The notes under the pieces: generated by a model | What the model was told of the DNA's origin: nothing | The model's database searches: none | What the model saw: the letters and a program-made list of their open reading frames with translations, nothing else | Made by a program: the position numbers and the translations under genes | NCBI GenBank assembly: GCA_023512435.1 | Contig: JAILZP010000028.1 | Coordinates: forward strand, 1-36,059 | From: Peptococcaceae bacterium | GTDB taxonomy: Bacteria; Bacillota; Desulfotomaculia; Desulfotomaculales; Desulfocucumaceae | Reading direction: 5' to 3' | DNA length: 36,059 nt | Shown: in pieces, positions 1 through 6,592 of the stretch | Layout: each line of letters starts with the position of its first letter | Numbering within the stretch: position 1 is the first letter of the stretch

Positions 1-81
1 GAGATTGACGGGACCAGGCAGCTGTCCTACGGGGAGGAAATAGGGCTGGGCACAAGGGAATACGAACTGATAAAAATCTAG
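1..81 (+). CDS. C-terminal end of an unidentified protein (partial)
   Basis: An open frame enters from the left edge and ends at a TAG stop at 79-81, giving the last 26 residues of a protein that finishes with ...REYELIKI. The tail is too short to assign a family. It lies upstream of xerD in the same direction, with a candidate terminator between them, so it probably ends a separate transcript. Its reality rests only on the open frame, codon use like the neighbours, and the terminator placed after it. Confidence 0.5.
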   Translation, partial: EIDGTRQLSYGEEIGLGTREYELIKI

Positions 82-114
82 CCGCCGGGATAACGAAAGC
101 GAAGGCCGGCCTTG

Positions 115-156
115 AACCGGAACGGAAGGGGTCTACCCGCCGGACCGGTTTTTTTT
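115..156 (+). terminator. Candidate intrinsic terminator before xerD
   Basis: AACCGG at 115-120 pairs with CCGGTT at 145-150 and is followed by a run of eight T (149-156). The long loop contains a further short G/C pairing (GGG/CCC). It would end the transcript of the gene that stops at 81. Confidence 0.5.
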
Positions 157-223
157 CGCCCATGAAAGGTTTTTCCGGACGGACGTGGAAAAATTTATAA
201 AAAAATTGGGGCGGGGGACGGTT

Positions 224-1111
224 ATGGAAAGGGCGATCCGGGACTTTTTAAACTTCCTGGCGGTGGAAAGGGGGCTCTCCAGGAACACCGTGGTTTCCTA
301 CCGTTCGGACCTGGTCTTCTTCAAAAATTTCTGCGCCCGGAAGGGCTTTGATCCCCTTGGGCCAGGCGGCCGGGGGGCGGTTTCGGCCTACCTCCTTCAG
401 CTCAAAAACGACGGACGGTCCGCCGCCACCATATCCAGACGCCTGGCCGCCCTGAAGTCCCTGTATAAATTTCTGATCAACGAAGGGCGGATTGAGTCCG
501 ACCCCACGGAAAACCTGGAATCTCCCAAAAAGGTCCAGAAGCTGCCCCGGGTGCTTACCACCGGGGAGGTGGACAGGCTCCTGGCCCAGCCCAGCATAAG
601 CACTCCCGCCGGGATGCGGGACAAGGCCATGCTGGAACTGCTGTACGCCACCGGAATAAGGGTTTCCGAGCTGGTTTCCCTGGACCGGGGGAGCATCAAC
701 CTGGAAGAGGGATATATAAGGTGCCTGGGCAAGGGGGCCAAGGAAAGGATAGTGCCCGTGGGACAGGTGGCGGTCCGCTTCGCGGAAGCATATTTGCAGA
801 GGGCAAGGGCCAGATTAATGGGTAGCAAAAACAGCCCGGCCCTTTTTTTGAATCGTTACGGGAACAGGATGACCAGGCAGGGGTTCTGGAAGATCATAAA
901 GAAATACACCGCCCGGGCGGGCATAAAAAAGGACATCACCCCGCACACCCTGAGGCACTCCTTCGCCACCCACCTGCTGGAAAACGGCGCCGATCTCAGG
1001 TCGGTGCAGGAACTCCTGGGCCACGCGGACATTTCCACCACCCAGATCTACACCCACCTGACCGGGAGCAGGCTTAAGGAGGTATACCGCAAATCCCACC
1101 CCAGGGCATAA
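224..1111 (+). CDS. xerD: Site-specific tyrosine recombinase XerD
   Basis: Tyrosine recombinase that, with a XerC partner, resolves chromosome dimers at the dif site during division. The 295-residue product has the usual length and an N-terminal SAM-like DNA-binding domain (about 1-90) followed by the catalytic domain. The full catalytic set is visible: R146 (in TGIRVSEL), K170, H241 and R244 (in HTLRHSF), H267 (in LLGHADI) and Y276 (in QIYTHL). An in-frame GTG at 185 would add 13 residues, but the ATG at 224 gives the standard N-terminus (MERAIRDFLNFL) and has a G-rich stretch just upstream, so it is preferred. XerD is followed by deoB as in Bacillus. Confidence 0.95.
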   Translation: MERAIRDFLNFLAVERGLSRNTVVSYRSDLVFFKNFCARKGFDPLGPGGRGAVSAYLLQLKNDGRSAATISRRLAALKSLYKFLINEGRIESDPTENLESPKKVQKLPRVLTTGEVDRLLAQPSISTPAGMRDKAMLELLYATGIRVSELVSLDRGSINLEEGYIRCLGKGAKERIVPVGQVAVRFAEAYLQRARARLMGSKNSPALFLNRYGNRMTRQGFWKIIKKYTARAGIKKDITPHTLRHSFATHLLENGADLRSVQELLGHADISTTQIYTHLTGSRLKEVYRKSHPRA

Positions 1112-1118
1112 TTGGACG

Positions 1119-1195
1119 TCAGTCGTAAGACGTCAGGCGTCGGAATAGAGGTGGACCGAGGTCAGATGACAGAGAGCCTGACGACAGACGACTGA
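1119..1195. repeat. Two-arm inverted repeat after xerD
   Basis: TCAGTCGT (1119-1126) and CGTCAGGC (1131-1138) are matched in order by GCCTGACG (1176-1183) and ACGACTGA (1188-1195). The two 8-bp stems are separated by 4-nt internal loops on each side, enclosing a 37-nt loop. GACGTCA also occurs twice 14 nt apart (1115 and 1129), so the arms are built from a short repeated unit. There is no T-run after the second arm, so it is not a standard terminator. Confidence 0.7.
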
Positions 1196-1247
1196 AATTC
1201 CTTGTATCTGGATCTTTTTTGGCAGCCGGCGAAATGCTGGGTCACCG

Positions 1248-1276
1248 TTGCTGTATTCTATTGAAATTTATATTTT
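1248..1276 (+). promoter_or_regulatory. Candidate sigma-A promoter for deoB-pdp
   Basis: TTGCTG (1248-1253), a 17-nt spacer and TATTTT (1271-1276) lie about 55 nt before the deoB start. The spacing is ideal but both hexamers are imperfect, so this is tentative. Confidence 0.35.
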
Positions 1277-1298
1277 GCCGTATGAGGGGGTAACTTCA

Positions 1299-1330
1299 AT
1301 CAAATCCCTAATCCCTGATCTCCAATCTCC
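1299..1330 (+). repeat. Heptanucleotide repeat (AATCCCT type) abutting the deoB start
   Basis: Successive 7-nt units AATCCCT, AATCCCT, GATCTCC, AATCTCC end one base before the deoB ATG (1332). A related array in the opposite sense is at 13271-13306. The repeat occupies the place where a ribosome binding site would be expected. Confidence 0.7.
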
Positions 1331-1331
1331 T

Positions 1332-2522
1332 ATGAAAAATGACGGGGTACAAAAAGTGGTTTTGATCGTCATCGACAGCCTGGGGGTCGGCGAGCTTCCG
1401 GACGCCCGGCTGTACGGCGACGAGGGCAGCAATACCCTGGCCAACCTGGCCCGGGCGGTAAACGGCGTAAACCTGCCCAACCTGGAGGCCCTGGGGCTGG
1501 GAAGGCTGGGAGATTTTCCCGGAATCAGGCCGGTGGAACACCCGGCGGGGGCATTCGGCCGGATGGCCGAGAAGTCACCGGGAAAGGACACCACCACCGG
1601 ACACTGGGAAATGGCCGGCATCATCCTGGAAAGGCCTTTCCCGGTATACCCGGACGGTTTTCCCCCGGAGGTGATCAGGGCCTTCGAGGAAAAAACCGGC
1701 CGGAAGGTCCTGGGCAACAAGGCGGCATCGGGAACCGAGATCATCATGGAACTGGGAGAAGAACACGTTAAAACCGGGAAGCCCATTGTCTACACGTCCG
1801 CGGACAGCGTTTTCCAGATCGCCGCCCACGAGGAAGTGATCCCGGTGCCGGAACTTTACGAAATGTGCAGGATAGCCAGGGAGATACTGGCCGGGGAACA
1901 TGCCGTGGGGAGGGTTATCGCCAGGCCCTTTGCCGGCCGGCCGGGGGGATTTAAAAGGACCGCGAACAGGCATGATTTTTCCCTGGTCCCGCCCCGGCCG
2001 AATATCCTTACCCTGCTGTCTGAATCGGGAAGGCCGGTGGTGGCCGTGGGCAAGGTGAACGATATTTTTGCCGGCGCCGGAATAACCCGGGCCGTCCCCA
2101 CCAAAGACAACATGGAAGGGATCGGCCTGACCGCGGAACTGGTGAAAAACACCCAAGAGGGCCTTATTTTCACCAACCTGGTGGAGTTTGACATGGTCTA
2201 CGGCCACCGCAACGACCCGGCCGGGTACGCCGCGGCCCTGGAGGCCTTCGACCGCCGCCTGCCTGAAATAACCGGCGCCCTGGGGGAAAGGGACCTGCTG
2301 ATCATCACCGCGGACCACGGGTGCGATCCCACCACCGCCAGCACCGATCACAGCCGGGAATACGTGCCCCTGCTGGCGGCGGGAAAGCCCGTGCGGGCCG
2401 GGGTTGACCTGGGTGTCAGGGAAACTTTCGCCGACGTGGCGGCCACCCTGGCGGAGGTTTTCAACCTGGACTTCGCCCCGGGCAGGAGCTTCGCGGGTGA
2501 AATATTGCGGCCGGGAAGGTGA
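1332..2522 (+). CDS. deoB: Phosphopentomutase DeoB
   Basis: Interconverts (deoxy)ribose 1-phosphate and 5-phosphate in nucleoside salvage, feeding the sugar from the next gene's phosphorolysis into central metabolism. The 396-residue length matches Bacillus Drm (about 394). Alkaline-phosphatase-superfamily metal-site motifs are visible: [15 protein letters not shown] near the N-terminus, [13 protein letters not shown] around residue 83 with the phosphorylated Thr, and the late [11 protein letters not shown] and TDHSREY motifs. The ORF could extend upstream to 1248, but that part translates repeat DNA. The ATG at 1332 gives the family N-terminus but has no good Shine-Dalgarno, because the heptamer repeat sits there. 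A GTG at 1356 preceded by GACGGGG is a weaker alternative that would remove eight residues. Stops 5 nt before pdp. Confidence 0.95.
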   Translation: MKNDGVQKVVLIVIDSLGVGELPDARLYGDEGSNTLANLARAVNGVNLPNLEALGLGRLGDFPGIRPVEHPAGAFGRMAEKSPGKDTTTGHWEMAGIILERPFPVYPDGFPPEVIRAFEEKTGRKVLGNKAASGTEIIMELGEEHVKTGKPIVYTSADSVFQIAAHEEVIPVPELYEMCRIAREILAGEHAVGRVIARPFAGRPGGFKRTANRHDFSLVPPRPNILTLLSESGRPVVAVGKVNDIFAGAGITRAVPTKDNMEGIGLTAELVKNTQEGLIFTNLVEFDMVYGHRNDPAGYAAALEAFDRRLPEITGALGERDLLIITADHGCDPTTASTDHSREYVPLLAAGKPVRAGVDLGVRETFADVAATLAEVFNLDFAPGRSFAGEILRPGR

Positions 2523-2527
2523 AAGCC

Positions 2528-3832
2528 GTGCGGATGTACGACATAATCCTGAAAAAAAGGGAGGGCGGGGAACTGGACCCCGCCGAGATTGAATACTGGA
2601 TTAAGGGCTGTACGGGCGGAACGATACCGGACTACCAGACCGCGGCGCTGCTGATGGCCATATTTTTCAGGGGCTTGAGCCGGCGGGAAACAACCGGCCT
2701 GGCCATGTCCATGTACAGGTCGGGGGAGGCAGTGGACCTTTCGGAACTGCCGGGGGTCAAGGTGGACAAGCACAGCACCGGCGGGGTGGGCGACAAGACC
2801 ACCCTGGTCCTGGGACCCCTGGCGGCCTCGGCCGGGGTAACGGTGGCCAAGATGTCCGGCCGGGGGCTTGGACACACCGGGGGGACCGCCGACAAACTGG
2901 AGTCCATTCCCGGCTTCCGGGTGGAAATGGACCACCGGGATTTCATCAGGCAGGTCAGGGAGATCGGCCTGGCGGTGGCCGCCCAGACCGGCAACCTGGT
3001 CCCCGCGGACAAAAAGCTCTACGCCCTCAGGGACGTCACCGCCACCGTGGACAACGTTTCTCTCATTGCTGCCAGCGTTATGTCGAAAAAGCTGGCCTCG
3101 GGGGCGGACGCCATTGTGCTGGACGTCAAGGCGGGCAGGGGGGCTTTCATGAAGGACGTTCCGGAGGCCGAAGCCCTGGCCGGACTGATGGTTGACATAG
3201 GAAAAAGCCTGGGCCGGCGCACGGCGGCGCTGATCACGGCCATGGACGAGCCCCTGGGGCTGGCCGTGGGCAACGCCCTGGAGGTCAGGGAGGCCATTGA
3301 AACCCTGCGGGGCGGCGGACCCGGGGACCTGCGGGAACTGTGCCTGGCCCTGGGGGCGGAAATGGCGGTTTTGGCCGGCAAGGCCCGGACCGCCGCCGAG
3401 GCCGTGAAAATGCTGGAAATGAATCTTGGAAACGGGCGGGCCCTGGCAAAGTTCGGGGAGATGATCAAGGCCCAGGGGGGCGACCCGGCGGTGCTGGAAA
3501 ACCCCGGCCTGATCCCGGAGGCGGCCGGAAAAACGGTGGTGACGGCCTGGACAGGAGGTTACCTGGCCTGGTGCGACGCCATGGGCATAGGCCTGGCGGC
3601 CATGAACCTGGGCGCCGGGAGGGAAACCAGGGAGTCCGCCATCGACCCGGCGGCCGGTGTGGTCCTGCACAAGAAAGTGGGCCAGCCGGTTGCCCCTGGA
3701 GAACCCCTGGCCACCCTGCACCACAACAGCGGATCAAGGCTGGAAAGGGCGCTGGAACTGGTCAGGCGGGCCTTCGTGATCAGGGAAGAACCGCCGGAGA
3801 CCAGATCGTTGATAATAAAGAAAATAAATTAA
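2528..3832 (+). CDS. pdp: Pyrimidine-nucleoside phosphorylase
   Basis: Phosphorolyses thymidine, deoxyuridine and uridine to the base and (deoxy)ribose 1-phosphate, which DeoB then isomerises; the two genes form a tight salvage operon. The 434-residue product matches the family (about 433). It contains KHSTGGVGDKTTL (phosphate-binding loop) and the thymidine/pyrimidine phosphorylase signature SGRGLGHTGGTADKLE. The GTG at 2528 is chosen because it gives the conserved start MRMYDII and has GGAAGG (2514-2519) at 8 nt. A GTG at 2519 overlapping the deoB stop is also possible. In B. subtilis the corresponding position is held by a purine nucleoside phosphorylase. Confidence 0.93.
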   Translation: MRMYDIILKKREGGELDPAEIEYWIKGCTGGTIPDYQTAALLMAIFFRGLSRRETTGLAMSMYRSGEAVDLSELPGVKVDKHSTGGVGDKTTLVLGPLAASAGVTVAKMSGRGLGHTGGTADKLESIPGFRVEMDHRDFIRQVREIGLAVAAQTGNLVPADKKLYALRDVTATVDNVSLIAASVMSKKLASGADAIVLDVKAGRGAFMKDVPEAEALAGLMVDIGKSLGRRTAALITAMDEPLGLAVGNALEVREAIETLRGGGPGDLRELCLALGAEMAVLAGKARTAAEAVKMLEMNLGNGRALAKFGEMIKAQGGDPAVLENPGLIPEAAGKTVVTAWTGGYLAWCDAMGIGLAAMNLGAGRETRESAIDPAAGVVLHKKVGQPVAPGEPLATLHHNSGSRLERALELVRRAFVIREEPPETRSLIIKKIN

Positions 3833-3850
3833 ACGATTACTGCATTTGGA

Positions 3851-3880
3851 TTGACGCCTGATAGATCTTACTCTTATGAT
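3851..3880 (+). promoter_or_regulatory. Sigma-A-type promoter of the AbrB/PIN pair
   Basis: TTGACG (3851-3856) and TATGAT (3875-3880) are separated by 18 nt and lie 25 nt before the AbrB-like start. Such pairs usually repress their own promoter, and an operator could overlap this site, but none is obvious. Confidence 0.6.
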
Positions 3881-3904
3881 ATAAGTAATGGGAGGTGTAA
3901 GGCA

Positions 3905-4144
3905 GTGCCGGTTATTACTGTATCCTCCAGGGGACAGATTATAATACCTGCGGAAATAAGAAAAAAATACAACATTAAGCAGGGCGACAGATTTAATCTG
4001 CAGGATATTGACGGAAAGCTGGTTCTGTCCCGTACAAAGGAAAAACCGTTTAACAGGCTGTATGGATCACTAAAAGGCGAGAACAGTTTAACCAGGTCGC
4101 TGCTCAAAGAACATGCCAGGGAACTTGAAAAGGAAGAAAAATGA
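3905..4144 (+). CDS. AbrB/MazE-like antitoxin with SpoVT-AbrB domain
   Basis: A 79-residue protein with an N-terminal swapped-hairpin AbrB domain (VITVSSRGQIIIPAEIRKKYNIKQGD, given here only as the conserved S-x-R-GQ-x-x-x-P core) and a charged helical tail that would wrap the toxin. The GTG at 3905 is preceded by GGAGGTG at 3891-3897 (7 nt), a much better start than the upstream TTG at 3851. It probably binds and neutralises the PIN protein encoded next and represses the operon. The gene is visibly more AT-rich than its neighbours, which suits an acquired toxin-antitoxin module. Confidence 0.85.
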   Translation: MPVITVSSRGQIIIPAEIRKKYNIKQGDRFNLQDIDGKLVLSRTKEKPFNRLYGSLKGENSLTRSLLKEHARELEKEEK

Positions 4145-4550
4145 GGCTTATGTTTTGGACGCCTTTGCCATACTGGCATTCCTGGAAGGAGAAGAAAGCG
4201 GAAAAATAGTTAAAAGCTTACTCGAAACCCCCGGGGTCAGATTTTACATCAGTGCCGTAAATTTAGGCGAGGTGTATTACACCATACTCCGGGAGCGGGA
4301 CAAAGAAACGGCGAAAATGGTGGAAGAAGATATCAGTTTAAACAATAATATTTATATTATTGATGCTACCTGGGAACGGGCGAAGGCGGCAGGGGAATTC
4401 AAGGCAAGGGGCGGAATTTCATATGCGGATTGTTTTGCAGCCGCCCTGGCGGCTGAAAAAGAACTGCCGCTATTGACAGGTGACAGGGAATTTGAAAGGG
4501 TTGCCGACAGCGTAAATATCCGCTGGATGGTGAAAAAGGGCCCCGAATAG
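4113..4550 (+). CDS. PIN-domain ribonuclease toxin (VapC-like)
   Basis: About 140 residues, a single PIN domain with the acidic metal-binding set: first Asp in VLDAFAILAF, Glu in NLGEVYY, Asp in SYADCFAAALA and Asp in LLTGDREF. VapC-type toxins cleave RNA when the antitoxin is lost. The frame overlaps the AbrB-like gene by about 20-32 nt, implying translational coupling. The exact start is uncertain: the ATG at 4113 and the TTG at 4125 (after CAGGGAA) are both possible, and the ATG at 4141 is in another frame. Followed by repeat DNA and then the convergent dehydratase-family gene. Confidence 0.85.
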   Translation: MPGNLKRKKNEAYVLDAFAILAFLEGEESGKIVKSLLETPGVRFYISAVNLGEVYYTILRERDKETAKMVEEDISLNNNIYIIDATWERAKAAGEFKARGGISYADCFAAALAAEKELPLLTGDREFERVADSVNIRWMVKKGPE

Positions 4551-4565
4551 TGAGGCCCCTGTGAT

Positions 4566-4690
4566 GTTAGCTGTTAACTGTTAGCATCCAGCTTCTAACT
4601 GCCAGCTTCTAGCTCTCAGTTTTGCTTATAGCCCGTTGCTTATAGCCTATCGCCCTTAGACCTTTGTTTTATTCTGAGTTCTGAGTTCTG
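4566..4690 (-). repeat. Composite heptanucleotide repeat, minus-strand copy
   Basis: Read on the minus strand this begins with AACTCAG units (4690 downward), passes through a GCGATAG/GCTATAA segment and ends with seven degenerate AGCTAAN units (4614-4566). Its first 46 nt (4690-4645) match 13332-13377 on the plus strand at 41 of 46 positions by eye. It fills the gap between the convergent PIN and dehydratase-family genes. Confidence 0.85.
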
Positions 4691-4691
4691 A

Positions 4692-6128
4692 TTAATCCTT
4701 CAGCCCGGCCAGGTTTTTGGCCAGGGCCTTCTTTTTCTCCAGGTCAGTCAGCCCGTAGAGGGCCATTTTCTGCGCCATGGGCGACCCGGCCCCGTGCCAG
4801 GTGCCGGCGCCGTGCAGCCCGGCGCACCAGTGCTGGATGAACTTGGCCATTCTGAGCCTGGCCTCGGCCGGAGCGGCGGTCTTGAGGAACTTTCTCACGT
4901 ATTGGGCGGTCTCGGGGTTTTCCAGCTCCATTTCAGCGGGCATGGTCACGGCCAGCCCGCCGCCGATGTCCCCGGCCCACTTCATGATGTCCCAGAAGCC
5001 GTCGGCGATGGTGAGCTTGGCGGCGTTGCCGAAGATGTCGTCCGGCATGTAAAATCCCGACCCCGCCGGCTCCTCCCTGCCCTTCAGGGCGGCGGCCACG
5101 GTGCAGGCCCTGGCCGTCTCGCTGATCCTGATCATGTCGGTGATCTTGTCCACGATGTGGGGCGCCTTCTGCACGCCGGAATACTCCGCCAGCAGCTGGG
5201 TGGCGCCGATGATCAGGTCGGCGAAGCCCACCTTGCAGGCCCCCCCGCAGTTCATCCGGTGGGTTTTGGCAAAACGGGCGATCAGGCGCCCGCAGTATTT
5301 GGTTTCCCCGCACAGGAAAACGCGATCCCACGGAATAAAAACGTTGTCGAAAACCATGATGCAGGTTTCCCTCTGACCGTACAGGGGGTTCCCCAGGTAT
5401 TTGGAGTCCACCAGTTCCCGCTCCGCCGTGAAGGGGGTGTACTGGCAGATGTAGGTAAGCCCCGGCGCCCCGTTGGGCACGGCAAAGGCCACGGCAAAGG
5501 CCTCTTCGCCCTCCTTCATGCCCATGGTGGGGATGACGATGGTTTCGTGGGCAGCTATGGCGCCGCTCTGGCTGACCTTGGCGCCCCTGACCACGATCCC
5601 GTCGGCGTTCTTTTCGGTCACGTGCACGTACACGTCGGGATCTTCCTGCTGGCCGGGACGTTTGGATCTTTCCCCCTTGGCGTCGGTGACGGCGCCGCTG
5701 ACGGCCAGGTCGTTCTCCTGCAGGTACTTCAGGTGGGACAAAAACCTTTTGTGGTATTCCGTGCCCAGTTCCCGGTCCATCTCCCAGGTGACTCCGGCCA
5801 GGGCATTGAGTGTGTCCGCCCCCACGCACCTGTAATTGCAGGTGCCCAGCATCTGGCTGGTCAGGGTGGCCATCTCCGCCCTCATTTCCAGATCATGCAG
5901 GCTTTCCGCGATGTGCAGGTTCCTGCTTATTTTGCCGCCGGTCAGCGGGGAGACGGCGTTCATGATCTGGTCGTACCCGGGGTCGGTTCCCAGCTCGTAT
6001 ACCCTGGCGTTGGCGTTGACCACGGTCATGGTGGTGGGGTTCTCCAGGAGCCTTACCTGCCTGCCGCCCAAAAAAATCCTGGGGTTGAGATTTTTTAAAC
6101 TGTCCAGGTAATCCCTAGCGGTTTTCAT
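4692..6128 (-). CDS. 4-hydroxybutyryl-CoA dehydratase / vinylacetyl-CoA isomerase family protein
   Basis: A 478-residue member of the AbfD branch of the 4-hydroxyphenylacetate 3-hydroxylase superfamily. These are FAD and [4Fe-4S] enzymes that, in the reference case, dehydrate 4-hydroxybutyryl-CoA to crotonyl-CoA. The N-terminal Cys pair is present (C97-x3-C101 in GTCNYRCVG), as are the VVRGAK flavin region, VFDNVFIPWDRVF, and His290...Cys298-Lys299 in THRMNCGGACKVG. The His-to-Cys spacing is 8 rather than the 7 of Clostridium aminobutyricum AbfD, and the Tyr between them is replaced by Cys294, so substrate and exact reaction are uncertain. The ATG at 6128 has GGAGGTG (6141-6135) at 6 nt; the upstream GTG lies inside that site. 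Monocistronic, apparently driven by a sigma-54-type promoter. No CoA transferase or 4-hydroxybutyrate dehydrogenase is nearby. Confidence 0.82.
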   Translation of the reverse strand: MKTARDYLDSLKNLNPRIFLGGRQVRLLENPTTMTVVNANARVYELGTDPGYDQIMNAVSPLTGGKISRNLHIAESLHDLEMRAEMATLTSQMLGTCNYRCVGADTLNALAGVTWEMDRELGTEYHKRFLSHLKYLQENDLAVSGAVTDAKGERSKRPGQQEDPDVYVHVTEKNADGIVVRGAKVSQSGAIAAHETIVIPTMGMKEGEEAFAVAFAVPNGAPGLTYICQYTPFTAERELVDSKYLGNPLYGQRETCIMVFDNVFIPWDRVFLCGETKYCGRLIARFAKTHRMNCGGACKVGFADLIIGATQLLAEYSGVQKAPHIVDKITDMIRISETARACTVAAALKGREEPAGSGFYMPDDIFGNAAKLTIADGFWDIMKWAGDIGGGLAVTMPAEMELENPETAQYVRKFLKTAAPAEARLRMAKFIQHWCAGLHGAGTWHGAGSPMAQKMALYGLTDLEKKKALAKNLAGLKD

Positions 6129-6166
6129 GTCGGGCACCTCCGGCGAGAATATTTAATGAACATACA

Positions 6167-6182
6167 AGCAAAATCGGTGCCT
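6167..6182 (-). promoter_or_regulatory. Sigma-54 (-24/-12) promoter of the dehydratase-family gene
   Basis: Minus-strand AGGCAC-N5-TTGCT matches the TGGCAC-N5-TTGCW consensus at all but the first base, with the invariant GG and GC correctly spaced. The predicted start near 6157 leaves a 29-nt leader with a good ribosome binding site. No -10/-35 pair of comparable quality was seen. Confidence 0.65.
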
Positions 6183-6224
6183 GTGTCCGGAGGGCCAGGA
6201 TGCTTTTCAGGCATGGCCCGCGAG

Positions 6225-6242
6225 TGTCTATAAACGCAGACA
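6225..6242. promoter_or_regulatory. Inverted repeat, candidate activator site for the sigma-54 promoter
   Basis: TGTCT-N8-AGACA lies about 70-85 nt upstream of the predicted sigma-54 start, the usual range for enhancer-binding activators. A second imperfect dyad (GGGCC...ATGC / GCAT-GGCCC, 6192-6219) lies between it and the promoter. No activator gene is in the window. Confidence 0.4.
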
Positions 6243-6270
6243 ATATGTAAACAAATCAACATCGGACAAA

Positions 6271-6302
6271 AAGAAAAAAGCCCTCATTTGACTGCGAGGG
6301 CT
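6271..6302 (-). terminator. Intrinsic terminator of the small membrane-peptide gene
   Basis: On the minus strand AGCCCTC (6302-6296) pairs with GAGGGCT (6285-6279), a 10-nt loop between them, followed by a T-rich tract (6279-6271). It lies 25 nt after the stop of the 37-residue ORF at 6328-6441 and separates that transcript from the dehydratase-family gene. Confidence 0.8.
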
Positions 6303-6327
6303 TGCACAAACCGAAAAAACATCAGAT

Positions 6328-6441
6328 CTAAGTCAGACAAAGGCACGCCAGAACGATCAGGATTAAAATCAGGAAGAAAAAGAAGATTAAACAACATACT
6401 ATCGTCCACGGGTTTCGAAAGATCTCAGCCAGGTCCGTCAT
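6328..6441 (-). CDS. 37-residue small membrane protein
   Basis: A short ORF with ATG at 6441, preceded by GAGGGGG about 10 nt upstream, and stop TAG at 6328. The product starts MTDLAEIFRNPWTIVCC and continues as one very hydrophobic helix rich in Phe, Leu and Ile, with Cys at 16, 17, 33 and 35. A strong terminator follows immediately, which supports real transcription. It is divergent from dacF. No family is recognised; single-pass peptides of this size are common among sporulation and membrane-complex accessory proteins, but there is no direct evidence for either role. Confidence 0.6.
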   Translation of the reverse strand: MTDLAEIFRNPWTIVCCLIFFFFLILILIVLACLCLT

Positions 6442-6511
6442 GATTCCATGCCCCCTCAATGACCTTTTTAATTATGGTATGTTAAGGCAACTGAAGAGGT
6501 TACAGGAAAAT

Positions 6512-6555
6512 GGCTGTTCAGGGAACAGGTATAACTTTTCTGATTTTGAACAGCC
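6512..6555. promoter_or_regulatory. Triple half-site inverted repeat between dacF and the small membrane gene
   Basis: CTGTTC-AGG-GAACAG (6514-6528) is a perfect 6-bp dyad, and GGCTGTTC (6512-6519) is matched again by GAACAGCC (6548-6555). The first arm can therefore pair with either downstream arm. It sits 38-81 nt before dacF in a divergent intergenic region, so it could be an operator or a pair of alternative RNA hairpins. A loose sigma-H-like match (AGGAAAA, then GGGAAC) overlaps it. Confidence 0.5.
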
Positions 6556-6592
6556 TAATAAAGGCTAACTGCAATTACAAGGGGGAGGCAAT

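Noticed and set aside
185-223. Longer GTG start of xerD
   Set aside because: It adds a non-family lysine-rich segment; the ATG at 224 gives the standard N-terminus.
4794-6098. Long plus-strand open frame opposite the dehydratase-family gene
   Set aside because: Low-complexity Gly/His/Val-rich translation typical of the antisense of a GC-rich gene; no motif and no ribosome binding site.
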